64,000 bases of DNA from Brachypodius melanocephalos (lineage: Eukaryota; Chordata; Aves; Passeriformes; Pycnonotidae), in NCBI GenBank assembly GCA_013398615.1, contig VZSR01003371.1, forward strand, positions 135,504 through 199,503. Reading direction: 5' to 3'. Below the pieces are notes generated by a model. That model made no database searches, was not told the origin of the DNA, and was given only the letters and a program-made list of their open reading frames with translations. Positions 46,301 through 61,300 of the stretch are shown here, in pieces; within the stretch, counting starts at the first letter, position 1; the number at the start of each line of letters is the position of its first letter. The position numbers were made by a program, and so were the translations under genes.

Positions 46301-49300
46301 TATTTTCTTCCCTCTGACTTTATACACAGTTTAGCCTGTATTGTTTAAAAGCATGTTGTAAGAATTCTAATTATTCTCTTCCCTATTTCTGAATGGCATC
46401 TTTCTTCAGGCACACAAGTCTTCTGTGTTTAGTGTCAGCTTTTGAATGTAATGATTTATCCACACTTGAAATGACGTTGAAAATTTTTCAGTGAAGGAGC
46501 TTTCTCAAAGAATTCTCTCATAGAAACCACTTCTTAAATATGGCAAGGAAAAATATTCAGATAAAAGTCTGTTTAATATGAAGAATGAAATAAATATCTT
46601 TACTGGACATAACATCTTACTGTGAAATAATGAATCTATAATTTGCTCTGTGCTTTCATTTTTTTTTTTTTTGTCAGGACACACAGCACTGACATCCAGA
46701 TTCACCTGGCAGAAATATTTAACAGCTTATTCTGAGATCTTTAGATATTTTTAAGGGCTGCACCAAAGTTATAATTTATTTGAAAAATAATGAAAGTAAT
46801 TCTAGGAGAGTAAATTCCTTACCTGAAAACTTAAAGAAGGAAAGAAATGCCCAACCTGCAAGGACTCTCCTCCCCCAGTTCTTATTTTGCTTTTCTACCC
46901 AGCACCTGAACTGATCAGAAAATACTTTGCTAGCACTCAAGAAGACAAAAACCCCATTTATTTCGATTTTCTCTGCTCTGGTCTTCTTGCACAGGCTCAT
47001 AACACCACTTCTTTTGAATTATAAATGTGTTTTATTGGGTCACTTTTTTTTGTGTAGGCCTTTGAAATTAAAATTTAAAGGTCTTAGGAATAGCTTACCT
47101 TGTTTCATATGGTAATGTTTTTTGATAAATGGAAAAAATCTTTCCCCATGAGTTTCCATACTTGTTCTTTGTCAAATTGACTTCTAACCAGTTTTCTATA
47201 AGTCAGCAGTACAGGGATGGAAGAAAATGGCAGCAGAATCAAGGTGTGTGTTTCTGCAATGTTTATAATGCACAAGAGGTTTAAAAAATGTTACACAGTC
47301 CTTAAAAACCTGGTTTTGGCTGGAGAATTAAATTTGCCTTCAGAGTTGACCACGAGTAGCAGAGGGATTATTGCATCTTGTATCTGAGGAGCTGAAGGAA
47401 AATCTCCTTCTTGTGCCCTCAGCATTTTTTCTGTTGACTGTTTCTTTCCTCACTTTGAACAGGAACAGGAGCATTCATCCTCTGATATGGAAAATGTTTT
47501 AATAAAAATCACTCTGGGAGCTGCTTGTTGTGTCAGTGCAGAAGTCCTTGGACATACTTTTTCTCCCAGTCCTTCCAATTTGTCCTTCACATCCTCTCAG
47601 GAATCATGGAAACAATTCCTTTGCAGGCAGCATTTTGAGAAAGATTTCACTTATGGACAGCTTTGTACAAAAAATTGCTTCCATGTTCTTATTTTTTTTT
47701 ATTTTTCACAGAGGCTCCAGCAATCCTGCAGCTGCTCCTCAAATAACTGTGGGCTTGTGCAACTTGTGTTGCTGTTTCCATACCAACAAATGAAATAAGT
47801 CCAGTTTGTGCCCACAGTGAAGAGTCTGGGCATTTTTTTTTCTGCTCTCCATCTCGTGATTTGGGAAGTATAAAAATACGTGCTCTGAATAGCTTGTAGT
47901 GAATCACCCAGCTGCTCTGGGCTCCTGTTTAGTGATGGGATGAAAATTTTGCAGAATAACAGACAAAACCTGAATTTTGTATAGCTGTGAGTTTCAGGTT
48001 TAGGTGAGGTTTGAAAGAATGAATAATTAGTAGTTGCTTTAATGTGCAGCATAAAGTTCAGTGTGGTTTTCATGGATTTCCTGGCATCATCCACGTGGGC
48101 AAACATCATCTGATAGTACCTGGTGAAGTCTTTGCTGTCATCAGTGGCTTTAATTTCTGTTTCCATATCTAAGACTGGATCAAAACATCCATCCATCCAT
48201 CCGTGCAATTGAAATAATATAAATTGAGTTGTTCCAGGTAAAAAGAATAATTGAGGGATTCAGAACTGAAACGTGGGGCATAAAAAGGGGAAAAATTCAT
48301 TCTGGAGACTGCAGTGATTTCGTGCTTCCCCATGAAAGTATCTCCAAATGAAGTGTTGTCTGTCCTTTATCACTGATGTTTTAATTTCACTTAGATTCTC
48401 CGTAATGGAAACCTTTCATGTTCATTCTTTCATTCAGAGAAAGTAGAGCACAATAATTGTAGTATTGCTGAAAAGACCTATTTGCTTTTTTACTTGGCTA
48501 AAGTAATGCTGAAAATAGAAATATTTGACCTTACTTTATTGTTTGCTTGAACTGCTCATAATTTTAGCTCCGTTTGACTGTTTCTGTGAGAGACATTTGT
48601 TTCCTGGAGCTGAACAGCTCATAGTTCTATAAACAAGAAATCCCATTCAGTAAAATCAACAGTGAAATTTCTTGTCTTTTATCTGTATTTAAACAAACTC
48701 GCAGAGTGTTGCCTGGAAGCACAAATTGTGTTGCTCTCTGTGTAGCTGTTGTAGCTGAAAGATGCATATTGGGCAACTCAATTAAAATTTAAATAATAAA
48801 CTATTTACTTTGATTATTAAAAAAAAAATCTGTCTGGCTGTTGCAGATGGAATTTTTCCCTGGTTTAAAGATAAATATTGGACAGCTGAATCAAATTTTG
48901 TATAATAAACTATTCATTTTTATGGTAAAAAATCTCAGCAAGACTTGGCATTGTTTCATTTCTCTTTAATGTTTGAATTGATGATCTTGGAGGTCTTTTC
49001 CAACCCTAATGATTCTCCTGATGGTGCTGGAGGTGCCAAAACTCTTCCCAAACTCCTGTTGGGATGTAGGTGCTCCTGTGGTCTCTTCTGATGTTGCTTT
49101 GCTTTTTTTTTCTCTGGTAGAAAAGGGAATTGCTGCTGGCCTGGTGAGACCAAACCTGAACAGCAATTTTGGCCAGGTTGGAGATAAACAGAGATGAACA
49201 GAGCTCATGGGTTGAAGGAATAGTTACAAGTTCCTGTCTTCTCTCAGTGCTGTGGACTTCATCTTTTAGTGGGCAAAAATAATCAGGGATGGTTTGATTT

Positions 49301-52300
49301 AAAGTCCATGTCTCAAGAAAAAAATCCCCAAAACTGAAGTGTGTCCATTTAATTTCTGTAATAAAAAAAAACAAAGCTGGGTCAGCTTTTCAGCCTCCCA
49401 ATTTGACATTTCACAACACTGACCTCGAGGACAAATTCTTTTTTTGCAGCTGCAGCCGCCTCCGAAACATTCAGAGCATCCTGACACAGAGCAGCAAATC
49501 TCAGCCTGATGGAATCCTCTGCATTTTAGGTTAGTATTACATTTTTTGTTGTCATTATACTGCTAAAGATAATGAGTTTCAGAAAGAAGAAAATCACCTC
49601 TTTCCTGCTCCAAGCCCCAGCCTGGTTTCTCTGGGAATGAACAGCTGATTCTTACATTCTCTTCTCCCTAAACAATTCTTCAACCTATTTACTGATTTTG
49701 GGCAAAGAATTTTAAAGAGTGGCCTAAGAAACCCGGGAAGCAGTAAGGAGTTAAATGTTGGCACATCAACAGTGTGTGGTTTCAGTGCTTTATTTCTTCT
49801 GGGACTGGGAGAAAAGGGCAGCAGGAAATATAAGTGCATGTGCAAGTGTGCTGTGGGAAAATAAATGGGGTTTTGTATTGCTTTAATACCATTTCATTGA
49901 CTCTTGTTTCATATTATATAATCAGTGTCAAGATATTAAAGGAAAAATGGAGACATTACGATTGAAAACTTGAGTCCTTAGAGAAAAGGACTGAAGAGTG
50001 ATTGTTTAAATAATGTATTGCAGTTAAAGAGAAGAAATCTGATGTAGCCCTAAAGAAGCTCTGTGTAGGAAGTGATACCACAGTCTGTTTTTTTAGGGTT
50101 TTATTCTATTTTTTTTATGATGTAGCAAGAGAACTTAAAGTTCATTTGCGGGACCACCACATTAAATTTATAAATATGTATATATAACCTCATTCTCTTT
50201 TAGTCAGTGCTAACTGTACAACATGACCCTTCTCCTAGCCTACATTCTCTGGGGTAAGAGGTTAAGTCTCTGGCTAAGTAGTAACTGTACAGCCAGAAGC
50301 TCTGTGAGGTCAGTGTGTCAGCCTTCCAGTGAAACTTAATCATACAGGATAAACTCCTTGGCTTTTGCCTTTGCTGCTAATTTAATTTCACAAAACATGT
50401 TAACTGATGACACTGCAGTATTTCTTAATTGTCTTAGTTAACTCTGAGAGTGCAGAAAGTCCCAGGTAAAGAGCAGGCACTGAAAACATGGCCCAGCTTT
50501 AAGGAAAGCAAAGGAATTGCTTTATGTAATCCTCAGTGTCGTGTGGAGGATTTAATTCTATCCACAAGAACATACCTCTTAATAAATAAGCACTTGTGGT
50601 ATGGAAATATAGGAGGTGTGTTTTGTTGGGAGGCTTGTACTTTGTCCTGATCTCTCAGCACCCACAATGGGGCTCTTGTCTGCTCTGCCTTGGCTCCTGT
50701 AGCCTACAGAATTTGTGGCATAACTTCTATTAAACAGGCATGTCACTGTTATAAATCCTTTAAATCTGTCATCAAATACAAGATTCAGATGACAAAAACC
50801 ATGTAGTTTACATCCTTAGTCCTCTTGACTTGTGTAGAAAGTGGATACTCACGACTGTGGGTTTTTACAGTCAGGGCATGTTCTGTTTCACTTGGCTGCT
50901 TTTAATGGCCTGGAGTTAATGCAGTTCCCTCACCTCAACTTTAGTTTCATACTGAGATGTGAGATAAAAACAGAATAAACTTGCACAGCTTTGCTTCAAG
51001 TTCATTAATATTTGTACTGAAATTAAACCCAGCATTGTGAGATCCCAGAGAGACATGAGAACTGACCCACTGTTGATACAAGTATTTAAATCTAGCTACA
51101 GCTGATTTTTTTTTTAAAAGAATCCTCTAATCTGATTTTGAAGGGGTTGCATGGTAACATTCCTGCATTCTTTACTGGGGAGAAAAGGCCTCACAACTGA
51201 CAGGAAAAAGGAATTTGGAGGCTGGCATATCAAATGTCTTTAAGAAGCTGTGATGACTCAGCTGAGTGCGTTGCTGTTCAAACTGGTGTATTTAAATTAT
51301 ACTGTAAACTATATTTTGTGATAGTGGTGTTTCTTGGCATCTTACCTTTCAGCAGAGATTTCCAGCTCGTTGTTCAGTTGCTCTTGATTTCTGAGGATGT
51401 GCATTTAGTGCGAGTAATGTAATGTACTGTAGGGTGTGTCTGTAACTGTAGTTGTAGCTGCTCTGATTGTGGATCAATCTGTTTCACCATTCAGCATAGC
51501 CGAGCTGAATTTTTGCAAATACTGGTATTTATTTTTTATTCTCCTCAAAGAATGTGGGGATACTTTCAAAGCAGTTCCAGTAAATCTTTATTTTACCTAG
51601 GTTCTCTTCACATATTGCTAGTTTCTAAAATTATTTTTTCTGCATTATATCCATCCCACACAGAGCTCTCCCTGCTGGAGTTTCTCCCACATTCTAACAA
51701 CATTTAGTACATTGCACTGTTGGTTCATCTCATTCCCTTTCCAGACAGAGACTATTTTAAGGATTATTCTGCCAGCAATTCCAGAATTGAGTGTTGTTTT
51801 TGGGCCACTGTCTGAAGGTGATGTGTCCATTCCTTCCAGCCTCACCTTCCTGCTGTCTCCACGTGCATTTTGCATCACTGCTGGTGCTGTTCGGTATATT
51901 GCACCCACTTTATCTCAGCGAGCAGACAGATTTTTCCCCCCCGGATTTGGCCAGAATGTTTTCTGCCAATTTAGCAAACTGAATGGGGAGCAGGAGCAGG
52001 AACGGCTCCTCGGGGCTCAGGGTGACTCATTGTGAGCCCACACCCCGGCGATGAGTTGGGAACAGGCGGGGGAGTTACCAAACTCCCAGCTCAGCTGGAG
52101 ACAGGCGTCGGGGTTTCCTAATTAATGGGCTTGCCCATTGTTCTGGGGAGGACTCCTGATAATGCTCTTGGGGGTATCTTATCTTGGTCATTGTTTCATT
52201 TCCTGTTTGTTTTCTGCTAACTCTATCTTGTTCCTTTAACTCCATATGTTTCTGTAGAATAGCACCAAAGCCTCAGTGTGAAAGCTCCTGTCTGGACAGG

Positions 52301-55300
52301 ATACTTGAAAGACTCAAGTAAACCACAAATTCCAAATATTCTGCTGAATTCATGGTTTTATGTTAAACAAATGCCTTCCCTGCGTGTCTGTCTGTGCTGT
52401 GCAAGCAGTAATTCACCCATGTCCAATTATAAGAGTTAAATTTGTCAGCTGTCTCCCTTTAACATCTTTTTGTTTTCCCTTCCCCTCCTTCTGTCATTAA
52501 CTGAAAAAGCAGGAGTTTGAAGTTTGGCTTGGAAGATCTTCCCTGCTGGAAGCTGCTGTACCCAGATAAAATCTCAAACTCTTCGAATGATGGTGACATC
52601 ATAACTGGGTTTTTTCTTTAAATGAGGGCAGTTTCTTGTTTTCCTTCTGATCTTTCAGAAATTAGAATCACAGAATCACAGAGTGGTTTAGATTGGAAGG
52701 GATCTTAAAGGTTATGTGGTTCCAACTCTGTGGCACAGGCATGGACACCTTTCACTGTCCCAGATTGCTCCAAGCCACGTGCAGCCTGGCCTTGGACACT
52801 TCCAGGGATCCAGGGACAGCCACAGCTTCTCTGGGCACCCTGTGCCAGGGCCTCCCCACCCTTACAGGGCACAATTCCTTCCCAATATCCCACCTAACCC
52901 TGTGTTCTGGTACTAGCAAGCCATTCCCCCTTGTCCTGTCCCTCCATCCCTTGTCCTAAGTCCCTCTCCAGCTCTCCTGGAGCCCCTTTAGACACTGGAA
53001 GGGGCTCTGAGCTCTCCTTGGAGCCTTCTCTTTTCTGGGCTGGACATTCCCAGGTCTCTCAACCTGTCTGTGCCAGATTATTGCTCCTCTGAGCCTTCAG
53101 AAGGTCCCTCAAGTTAGGCAGGTAATCAGTGAAACAGATTCTCTTCAGGACATTGTGTGTGCTCACTTCCCAAGGCTGTAGCTGATTCCAGGGAGACTGA
53201 TTACATTTCAGTGGAGTTCCCTAAAACAATGGGACAGCTTCTTCCTGAAAGAAGGGAGTCTCCATTTGTTTGTAACTAAAATCCCACCTAGACAGGAGGG
53301 CTTTGGCAGCAGTATTTGTATGTTGAATCCCATTGAATTCCAGATTACATCGGTGTGGCTGCTTTCATGGGGCTTGAAAATGTAAATAAAATAGAGGGAC
53401 ACGTATGGATGAGAGGTCAGAAACAGCAGGAGAATGAGGATTCAAAGATTATGGCAGGAAAAATCTTTTGAGGGCTGAGAAAGCTGGGACAGATGTGAGG
53501 CAGCTTTCCACCAAATATCAGATACCTTGGAATATATGTGAGCTACCCAAAGTTACTGAGCAAACAGAATTTATTAAGATGTGGGATTCAGTAGCTGGAG
53601 GCAGACACATCATCTGGTTAGCACTTTAAAGCTGAAGTATAACATGAAAAAGGAGCATAAATAGGAGAACCTGAGGTTTGTTCCAATTTTTACCAAGTTC
53701 AGGTGAGTCTTGACTGGTTTGGTTTCCAATTTCAGTCCTGAGACTCAGATGTTCAGGCCATGTTATTACATTATCAATGTCCTGATCTCTCCTTTAGCAG
53801 TGGTAACAAATCTTAATTTGTTGGCAACCATTCCACTGAATCTTAATGTAACTTGATAGGAGAACTTACCATTAGAGGAATTTTTTGGCAGTCAAGGCTG
53901 GTGACCTCTGTGAAGTGTGGATGGCAAGGATGCTGCTTTATGTGCAGTTGTAGTTGTTTGAGAAAACTGGATTTATTACAGTAGAATTATGACTGGGACT
54001 GTCATCCAGAGAGATGAAGATTGATGAAAATAGTTTCTAAATCTCTGGCCTCATTCCTGTCTTCTTGTATTTATCTTCTGTCTCTTCATGCTCCAGATCC
54101 TAATTTTTTAAAAATTTAATTTTCCCAAGGACCAGGAAAGGTTTCCTTGGAAGCTCTTTGTGCCCCATGTGTTTTGTCAGAACATCTTTTCACAATTTGT
54201 CAGAAGTCTGCAGCAGCTCTCTGGTGACTCAGGGATTGCTCTATAACACTGATAAGATAATGTTTAATCATGTATTCTAAAGCAGGAGATTTGGGTCACG
54301 GGATTAGTTTGTTAGGAAGCTTCAATCAAGAACATATTAATTAGAATGCATCCTGCATCCTGACAGATGTTTGAATTACTAGGAAAAAACGGAATTTTGG
54401 ACGCAGAGCACTGCAGGAAACAAGACATTTAAATTTTTTAAGGAATACTCGTGGATTTAAGTTGAAAGGGGGATGTCAACTTGTGGTAGTGATCTTGCAA
54501 AAAACTGCTTTTTCCCCACCCTGTTCTCTCAGTGCGTTCATTTGAGGAGTTGACTTCATACTCCTGCTTTAAAGTTTAATAAATTGGGGAAGAAAACAAA
54601 CTTTTCAGGTGTGCAGTGTTAGTACACACCACAATTCTCCTGTGGTTTTGCCTTTGCAGGGATAGACAGCCGATACAATGAAGGGTGCAGGGAGCTGGCA
54701 AATTATCTGCTCTTTGGTTTGTACAACCAGAACAACAACGACTTTGAAAGGACAGGCTTTCCTGAGGAAGTTCTGGATGGTGAGTAATGTTCTCAGCATT
54801 TTTTACCTGTTCTGGATGGAAGATGAGCAGAAAAAAGGACATGGTGAAAAAGAAAAGTCATTAAGTTTCAAGTTGTCTTCATATGTCTTTCTCAATATAT
54901 CTGAAGTCTCAAATATCTTCTAAGAAGATATTTTCAGTATATGCCTGAAAATATCTTCTTAGAAACACTGCTGCAGAACTCATTTTTGAACACAAAAAGA
55001 TACATGTTTTATGCTCTACAGTTTATCTCAAAAGTTACAAACTTACACGATTACAGTCCATTAGTTCAGTCAATCTGTGTATGTACATATTATTAATCAC
55101 TGTGTGATCACACCTCAATGCTTGTAAAGTACTTGAGCTCTTTTTTACTTCACCGTGTTAACTCACCTTTGTCACACTTGGAATGTGGCCAATCCCTGTG
55201 ATCACAGCTTATTATTCCCTTATTTGCATGAAACTTTTGGATATCTCCCCCACAGGCTGTGGTGTTGATCGTTTTTAGTTGAAGCAACTCTGATGTAATG

Positions 55301-58300
55301 TCAGGCAAGAGCAGCTGGAGTTTAGAGATCTGGAAATGCTCTGGGAAGACTCATCCTGACCCTCTTGTCTGCACAGAGGACAGGCTGATGCAAGTTCTGT
55401 GCAAGATGTGGGAATAATCCCCCAGTTGTCTGGAACAGTTACAAGTGCTCTTGTACTTGGAGCTGTCTGTGGCTGCCAACTGCTTCTTCTGCTTGTTTAA
55501 AAGAAATCAGGAATTGCACTGCATTCACATAGCTAAACAATTTTCTTTTTTAATGAGGTGCATGATAGAAAAAAATGTTTTCTGTTCAGTTTCTCTTGTG
55601 TGCGAAGTCCTGATGCTGGAATATTTGTTCTGCTTGTTGCAGATATAATCATATTAATAAAACCTGACAGTGTTCATCTGTACTGCAACCCTGTGAATTA
55701 CAATCATCTTTTGCCCTATGTGGCACACTGGAGGAACTTGCATTTCCACTGTCTGACTGAAAATGAGGTAAGTGAAAAATGAATGCAGGCAAGATTTGCT
55801 AATGAACTTTTTAATGAACTGATCCTTAAAGTGAAAGTTTTAAAACCTTTTTTTCCAGAAGCCTTTTTTTCTGTTTCCTGCTGATCAGGAAAGTGATATG
55901 TGTCTGTATCTGGGTATTAATCATTTGCTGAAGTGTGCAAGAAGAATATGTTGTCAATTCTTTTATTTGTTGGAGCCTGAAGACAAATTGCTCCTCTCTC
56001 CCACTAATTGCTGTTGTTTTGACCTGAGTCAGTGATCTTTGAATGAGGAAAAAAAAAGTGGGTTGTGAAAAATGCAAAATGTGAATCAAGTATCACAGTC
56101 AGTGCCGAGATTTCCCACACCAGCCTTGTTTGCTGCCAAAGCAATGTTTTCATTGGTTGCCAGTAGTTTTAGAATGTTAGAAAATTTGGCTTAGTAAGTC
56201 CTTTAAAATCAAGAAACTTCATTATGTATTTTCATTTTAACTATTAAATCTTTCTTGTCAAGAGCTATTAACCTCACTTCCACAACATCCCATGACTGAT
56301 GTGAGTTTCATCTTGAACTTAAATGTCAAAATATTCTAGAAAAAGTCCATTTATTGTTGTGAAGTATTTTTAGAGGAGAAAAAAAATGAAAATACTCTTT
56401 GCCTGGGGGTAGAATAAGGACCTTTTCATTCCAGTGGAGACTGGAAATGCATCTTCCTACGTTGAGTTCTGTGTAGTTCTTTTTCTAAGTTAGAATTATA
56501 CTGAATTCTGCAGGGAGTGGGTTTGGAGCCTGTGATGGGGAGTGAAGCCAGTGGAAAAATGAATGGAAAAGTCAGGGAGAGAAACCTTTTGTTCTCTTTG
56601 AGTTTCCAGCTTGCAAGTGATGGGGCTTATAATAGACTGATTATGTTTTCGTGTGTCTGGTTGATAGCTTAGATCATGGAATTAGGAAATAATTCAGATT
56701 ACAAGGGACCTCTGGAGATCGTCTTGTCCAACCTTCAGTGGTGAGATCAGATCAGGTTACTCAAGGGCTTTTTGCAGCTGGGGGTCGAAAGCATCCAAGG
56801 ATGATGACTGCAGAACTTCTGCTGGCTGGCTGCTCCGTTTTCCCACTGTCTTCCTAGTGAAAAAGTACTTCCTTTTGCATAAACCCAAACCTGTCTTGTT
56901 TTAAATCACGGCTTTTGTCACCACCACTGTGGAGAACCTGACTTCACCATCTCAGTAATATTTCGGTGGGTTTGAGGTGCAGATATTGAGCAACCCTGGA
57001 TCTCTCCTGGGACAATTGCTGCATGGATTGTGGTGGCCCTCCACTCATCTTCCTCCAGTTTATAAATACCTTGTCCATGGATCCCAAAACTTCTGGATAC
57101 AATTTCAGGAGTGCAGCAGAGAGGGATAATTCTTGTCAGGATAGAACAGCTGAGCTCCAGGTTAAAACATGCCACGGCAAAACCTAAAGCCTGGCTTCAC
57201 GAGGCTTTTCTGTTGCCAAAATCCCTGCTGAGAGGGCAAATCTGATGGTGGGAGAACACGTTCACTTTGCAATCAGGAACACAGAAGTTCTTACCACATG
57301 GTTGCCAGTGCAATTACAATCCCAGCTATTGAATTTTAAGCTTCATCTGCTTATGGGCTTTGACATGATTCATTGTGGTAAGCAGGAACCTTAATCACAC
57401 AGTGTCACCTTGAAATGATGATGTAACTGGCAAGGTGAACCTTGTTCTTTGCGGACATGAGGGGAAAGGTTTGATTTTTGGAAGCTGAAAATACAGTTCT
57501 ACTTCATTGCTGTTTGGTGTGAGTGAACTGAACACTTCCAGTCCCATTCCCAATGTAGAAGAATGGCCAGTTTCCTAAATTACTGCTGAAAGGCAAACAA
57601 AACCTTGCTGTGTCAGGCTTTAAGTGCATCCTGTTTACAGCAGAATTGCCTGCAGTGGCTTTCAAGTACTTACTTTAGTGATAGAAGTAACTTCATAAAA
57701 ATGAAACCAAAAAATTGCAAGGATTAGAACCAAATAAAGCAGTGCTCTACCTGGCTCTGGCAAAACAGAGTTTCTCCTTCTTTTTTTCCTTCCTACTTGC
57801 TTTAGCTAGACCACAGGAATTAAGGAGGATATTCTCGTTATTGGGGAAAAAAACCCCCACGTTACTAAAAAATGCCGATGTTCAAAGTGGCCAAATAGGA
57901 TAAAATACAGAAATTTGCTGAAGTAAATTTTGGGGTATCAAGAGTTGAACTGACTGTATTTATTCCTGCAACAGCAGATTGTGAGCGAGCCTTTAGCACC
58001 CTGCCAAAATCCCAGTTCTTATTCCAATGACATTTTTAAGTCTTGAGAAATTGGCAGTTGTTTGGGGCTTGGCTTTGAACTGCATCTTTGATCTGGCTTC
58101 CCGGGATTGAAGAGGGAACACAGCACGGAGGAGCTGGGGCTGCATCTTCAATTCAGGCTTGGCTTAAAAGAACTTGTTCTCAAAATAAGAACAAGTTGGG
58201 TGTACCCTGAAGCTCACAAGAAGTTCATAATCATGTCATTTGCCTTGATAAGAAGCTCAGAACACTGCATATAGAAATAAAATAGGCAAAACACCTCTGC

Positions 58301-61300
58301 CTTTTGATCTTGCTCTAGAAAACGAGTGGCTCTTGAAGAAGCCAGCAGGGCTAGACCTGTTGGTTCCAGACTTGCTGCTAAACTGCATTTCAGGTCAAAG
58401 GCAGTGTGTTTTCAGGTTTGTGTTCTGTTATAAAAATGACTTTAGTGTGATTTGCCTCTTCAGTCTCGTTTTTATGCTTTTCTGAGTTAGGATATTTGCT
58501 CTTCAGTCTGCTGAAGTCTTCAGGGTTGCATGAGGGTTTCTCCTCTTTTTGCCTCCTCCTTTTCCTGCAGTTTGCCTCTCCCTCAGACCTCAGGTTCTCA
58601 TTGCCTAATATGTAACTGGGGTTTATTCTGTCATTGATTTTCCTTGCTCAGTGTTGTTTAGCTGGCAATACAGTATCTTATTTTAATTTTTTTTTCTTCA
58701 GTGGCACGTTTTTCGTGGCATGTCAGTTGGTATCCTCAAAATGACTTCTATCTTTCAAATCTAGATGTTGAAAGACTTCACTGAAAGCTGAAAGTAAAGT
58801 CTGTAATTATGCCTTCATATGTCATGATTAAAAACCTTGCTTTGAAGTTTGATTTTTTTTTTTTTGCAATTTCCATTGGCTTGAGTACTTTCCTGCTATG
58901 CTGGGACTTCCAAAATACAGAAGAGAGGTGCTCAAGCTTTTGGAGGCTGTAGGTGATATTTTAGTGCTTTATGTGCTGCATCTTCTCTTTCCTACCAATC
59001 AGATTAGAGCATTCCTAATCCAATTTGATTTTAAATGGCTTCTTTCAGTATGAAGATGAAGAAGCTGCAGAGGAATTCAAGATTTCCAGCTTTGTGGACA
59101 TGGTCCGGGATTGCAGCCGCATTGGGATCCCCTACAGCTGCCAAGGTAGGGTTGTGCTCAGAGTGAAATTATTTTACACCCTGCAGCTTCAGGGAATGAA
59201 GATTTGCTTGCCTTAGGAGAGAAATAAGGATTAGTAAGCCTTTAGTTTCCTTTTAGCCTCTTTTTCCTTAAGAGTTGAATTTCTTTCTGAGAACTGGAAG
59301 CCCTGAGAGTTCATCTGGGGAGCGAATGCCCCCAGCGTGAGGCAGAGAAATGATTTGCATTCAGAGCAGTGTCTTGAGCTGCTACAGAAGTTCTCTGTTC
59401 CCATGGGAGCTCCAGATAAATCCTTCTTTATGGAAGGGAAGAATAAACATTTCTTTATGCAAGTTTCCTTTTTTAGAACTGAGAAAAACCTGCCCTGCAC
59501 AGCTTCCTGTTGGGATCTGGAGCCAGCCTTGAGCTTCAGCAGTGTAATCTTGCATTCTTTTTTTATTCCTAATTCTTTATTGCTTCCCTTAGGGAAGGGT
59601 GATATGCTCTGACTGCCTGGAAAGTCATTAATGGAAGTGCCAGGAGGATGAGTTTTCCTCTCTCCCAACTTAAAATTCTGATTAAATAGGGATGATGGAA
59701 GAAATTCCTCTCTTTGTTGGTGATGAGGCCCTAGCACTGGTTGCTCAGAGAAGCTGTGGCTGCCCCTGGATCCCTGGAAGTGTCCAAGGCCAGATTGGAC
59801 AGGGCTGGGATTGTGGAAAGTGTCCCTGCCCATGGCAGAGGTGGAATGGGATGAACTTTAAGGTCCTTTCCCATCAAAACCATTCTGGGATTCTGTGATG
59901 TTGACAGTATTTAGTTAAGGCCGAGTATTGGAGGAACTGGAGTAAGCAGAACTATCTGTTCATGACCTTGAATTTTAAATGTTAATCAGCTTGTAATGAA
60001 GTTTTCAAGGAGATGTGGAATATCCTGAGAAAAAGGGACAAAATTCAGGGCGTAGAGGAGCTTCTAAAATTGCCATCTGCACAAAAAAAAATTTTTCACT
60101 TAAAAAAAATTTCAGTTGTACAAAGATGAGATAATTGAGACCCTCTGTGAATCCCAAGAACTCAGAGAGAACTGAAGTGCCGGGATTTGTGAGAGAACGT
60201 TGCTGTGTTTGCCTTGCAGGCCACCTGCAGATCTTTGACATGTTCATCGTGGAGAAGTGGCCGATCGTCCAGGCCTTCGCGCTTGAGGGGATCGGAGGCG
60301 ACGGATTCTTCACCATGAAATACGAAGTGAGTCCTTCCCCTTGGTCATTTCCTTGCTGAAGCAGAAGTTGCTCATGAAGTCACTTTGTTTGGAAAGCACT
60401 TTTTGAGATGATCTAGTCCTGACTCACTGCTCGAGTGAGCTGCTAAATTGAGTGAAGTTTTTTTAGATCTTGTAAAACTGTGGCAGGATGTAGACCCCGT
60501 GGTGTTGCTGAGATTCTGTTCTGGGCTACACAGCACTTTTCCCTGGATAAACCATTGTTTGGACATTCTCCCCAGGCCTCTGCTGTGATTTAGAACTTCT
60601 TTCCTTTCCTTCTATAATCCCCTCTACCAATAACCAGTTTTTTTACCCCTAGATGGATTTTTTTACACCTGATTTTTAGATGGGTTCTACATCTTCAAGA
60701 GCAGAGCAGGAGGAGCTGGTTAGTGACAAATAGCTGGAGATGAGCTCAGAAAAAAAAAAAAGGCTGTTTGTTGAGTTACTGGTTTTGACTGAAAAGATGC
60801 ATCTCCTTTCACTGACATTGTATATTCATGGGTCATCATACCCTGCTGAATAGGGCAACAGTCAGGATTTAATTGCTCCTATATTTAATAATGATTTGCT
60901 GTTCCACTCTGAACAACTTATGTCAGTGGTTTGCCTATTTATTAATTATGCTCTGAACAGCATTTTCATGACAGCTTTGCATTTCTGTACTTGTTTAACA
61001 CCTCTTGGATTTCATTTTTTGAACCTCTGCCATAGCAATGCAGATGTCCCATTTTTCTTACCACTTCTCCATTTTTACAGCTGCAATGGGCTTTGGTCTG
61101 ACTCCTGATAGCTGGAAAACCTCCAGAGAATTAACAGTGCCATTGTTAAAGTCTCATCATATCTAGAATTGTATGTGCTTGCTCAGAAATATGCTCTGTG
61201 ACTTCCTGTGCCTTTCTGAGCTCTCTTCTCTTTCCACTGGTTCCTTTCTTCAGGGTTTTTTTCATTCCACCATTGGTACCGTAACACCTTGTGGTGTGAA

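Larger units (their letters stand above)
40285..49449 (+). other. DNAAF9 intron 1 (9.2 kb)
   Basis: Contains two CR1 copies (41.5-41.8 kb and 48.98-49.02 kb), homopolymer tracts near 43,500 and 45,490, and a non-repetitive CpG-bearing block at 44.84-45.78 kb. No other exon recognised. Confidence 0.6.

Noticed and set aside
59231..59833. 200-codon minus-strand frame in DNAAF9 intron 5
   Set aside because: Its N-terminal part is reverse-complement CR1 tail and the rest has no recognised similarity; most likely chance.
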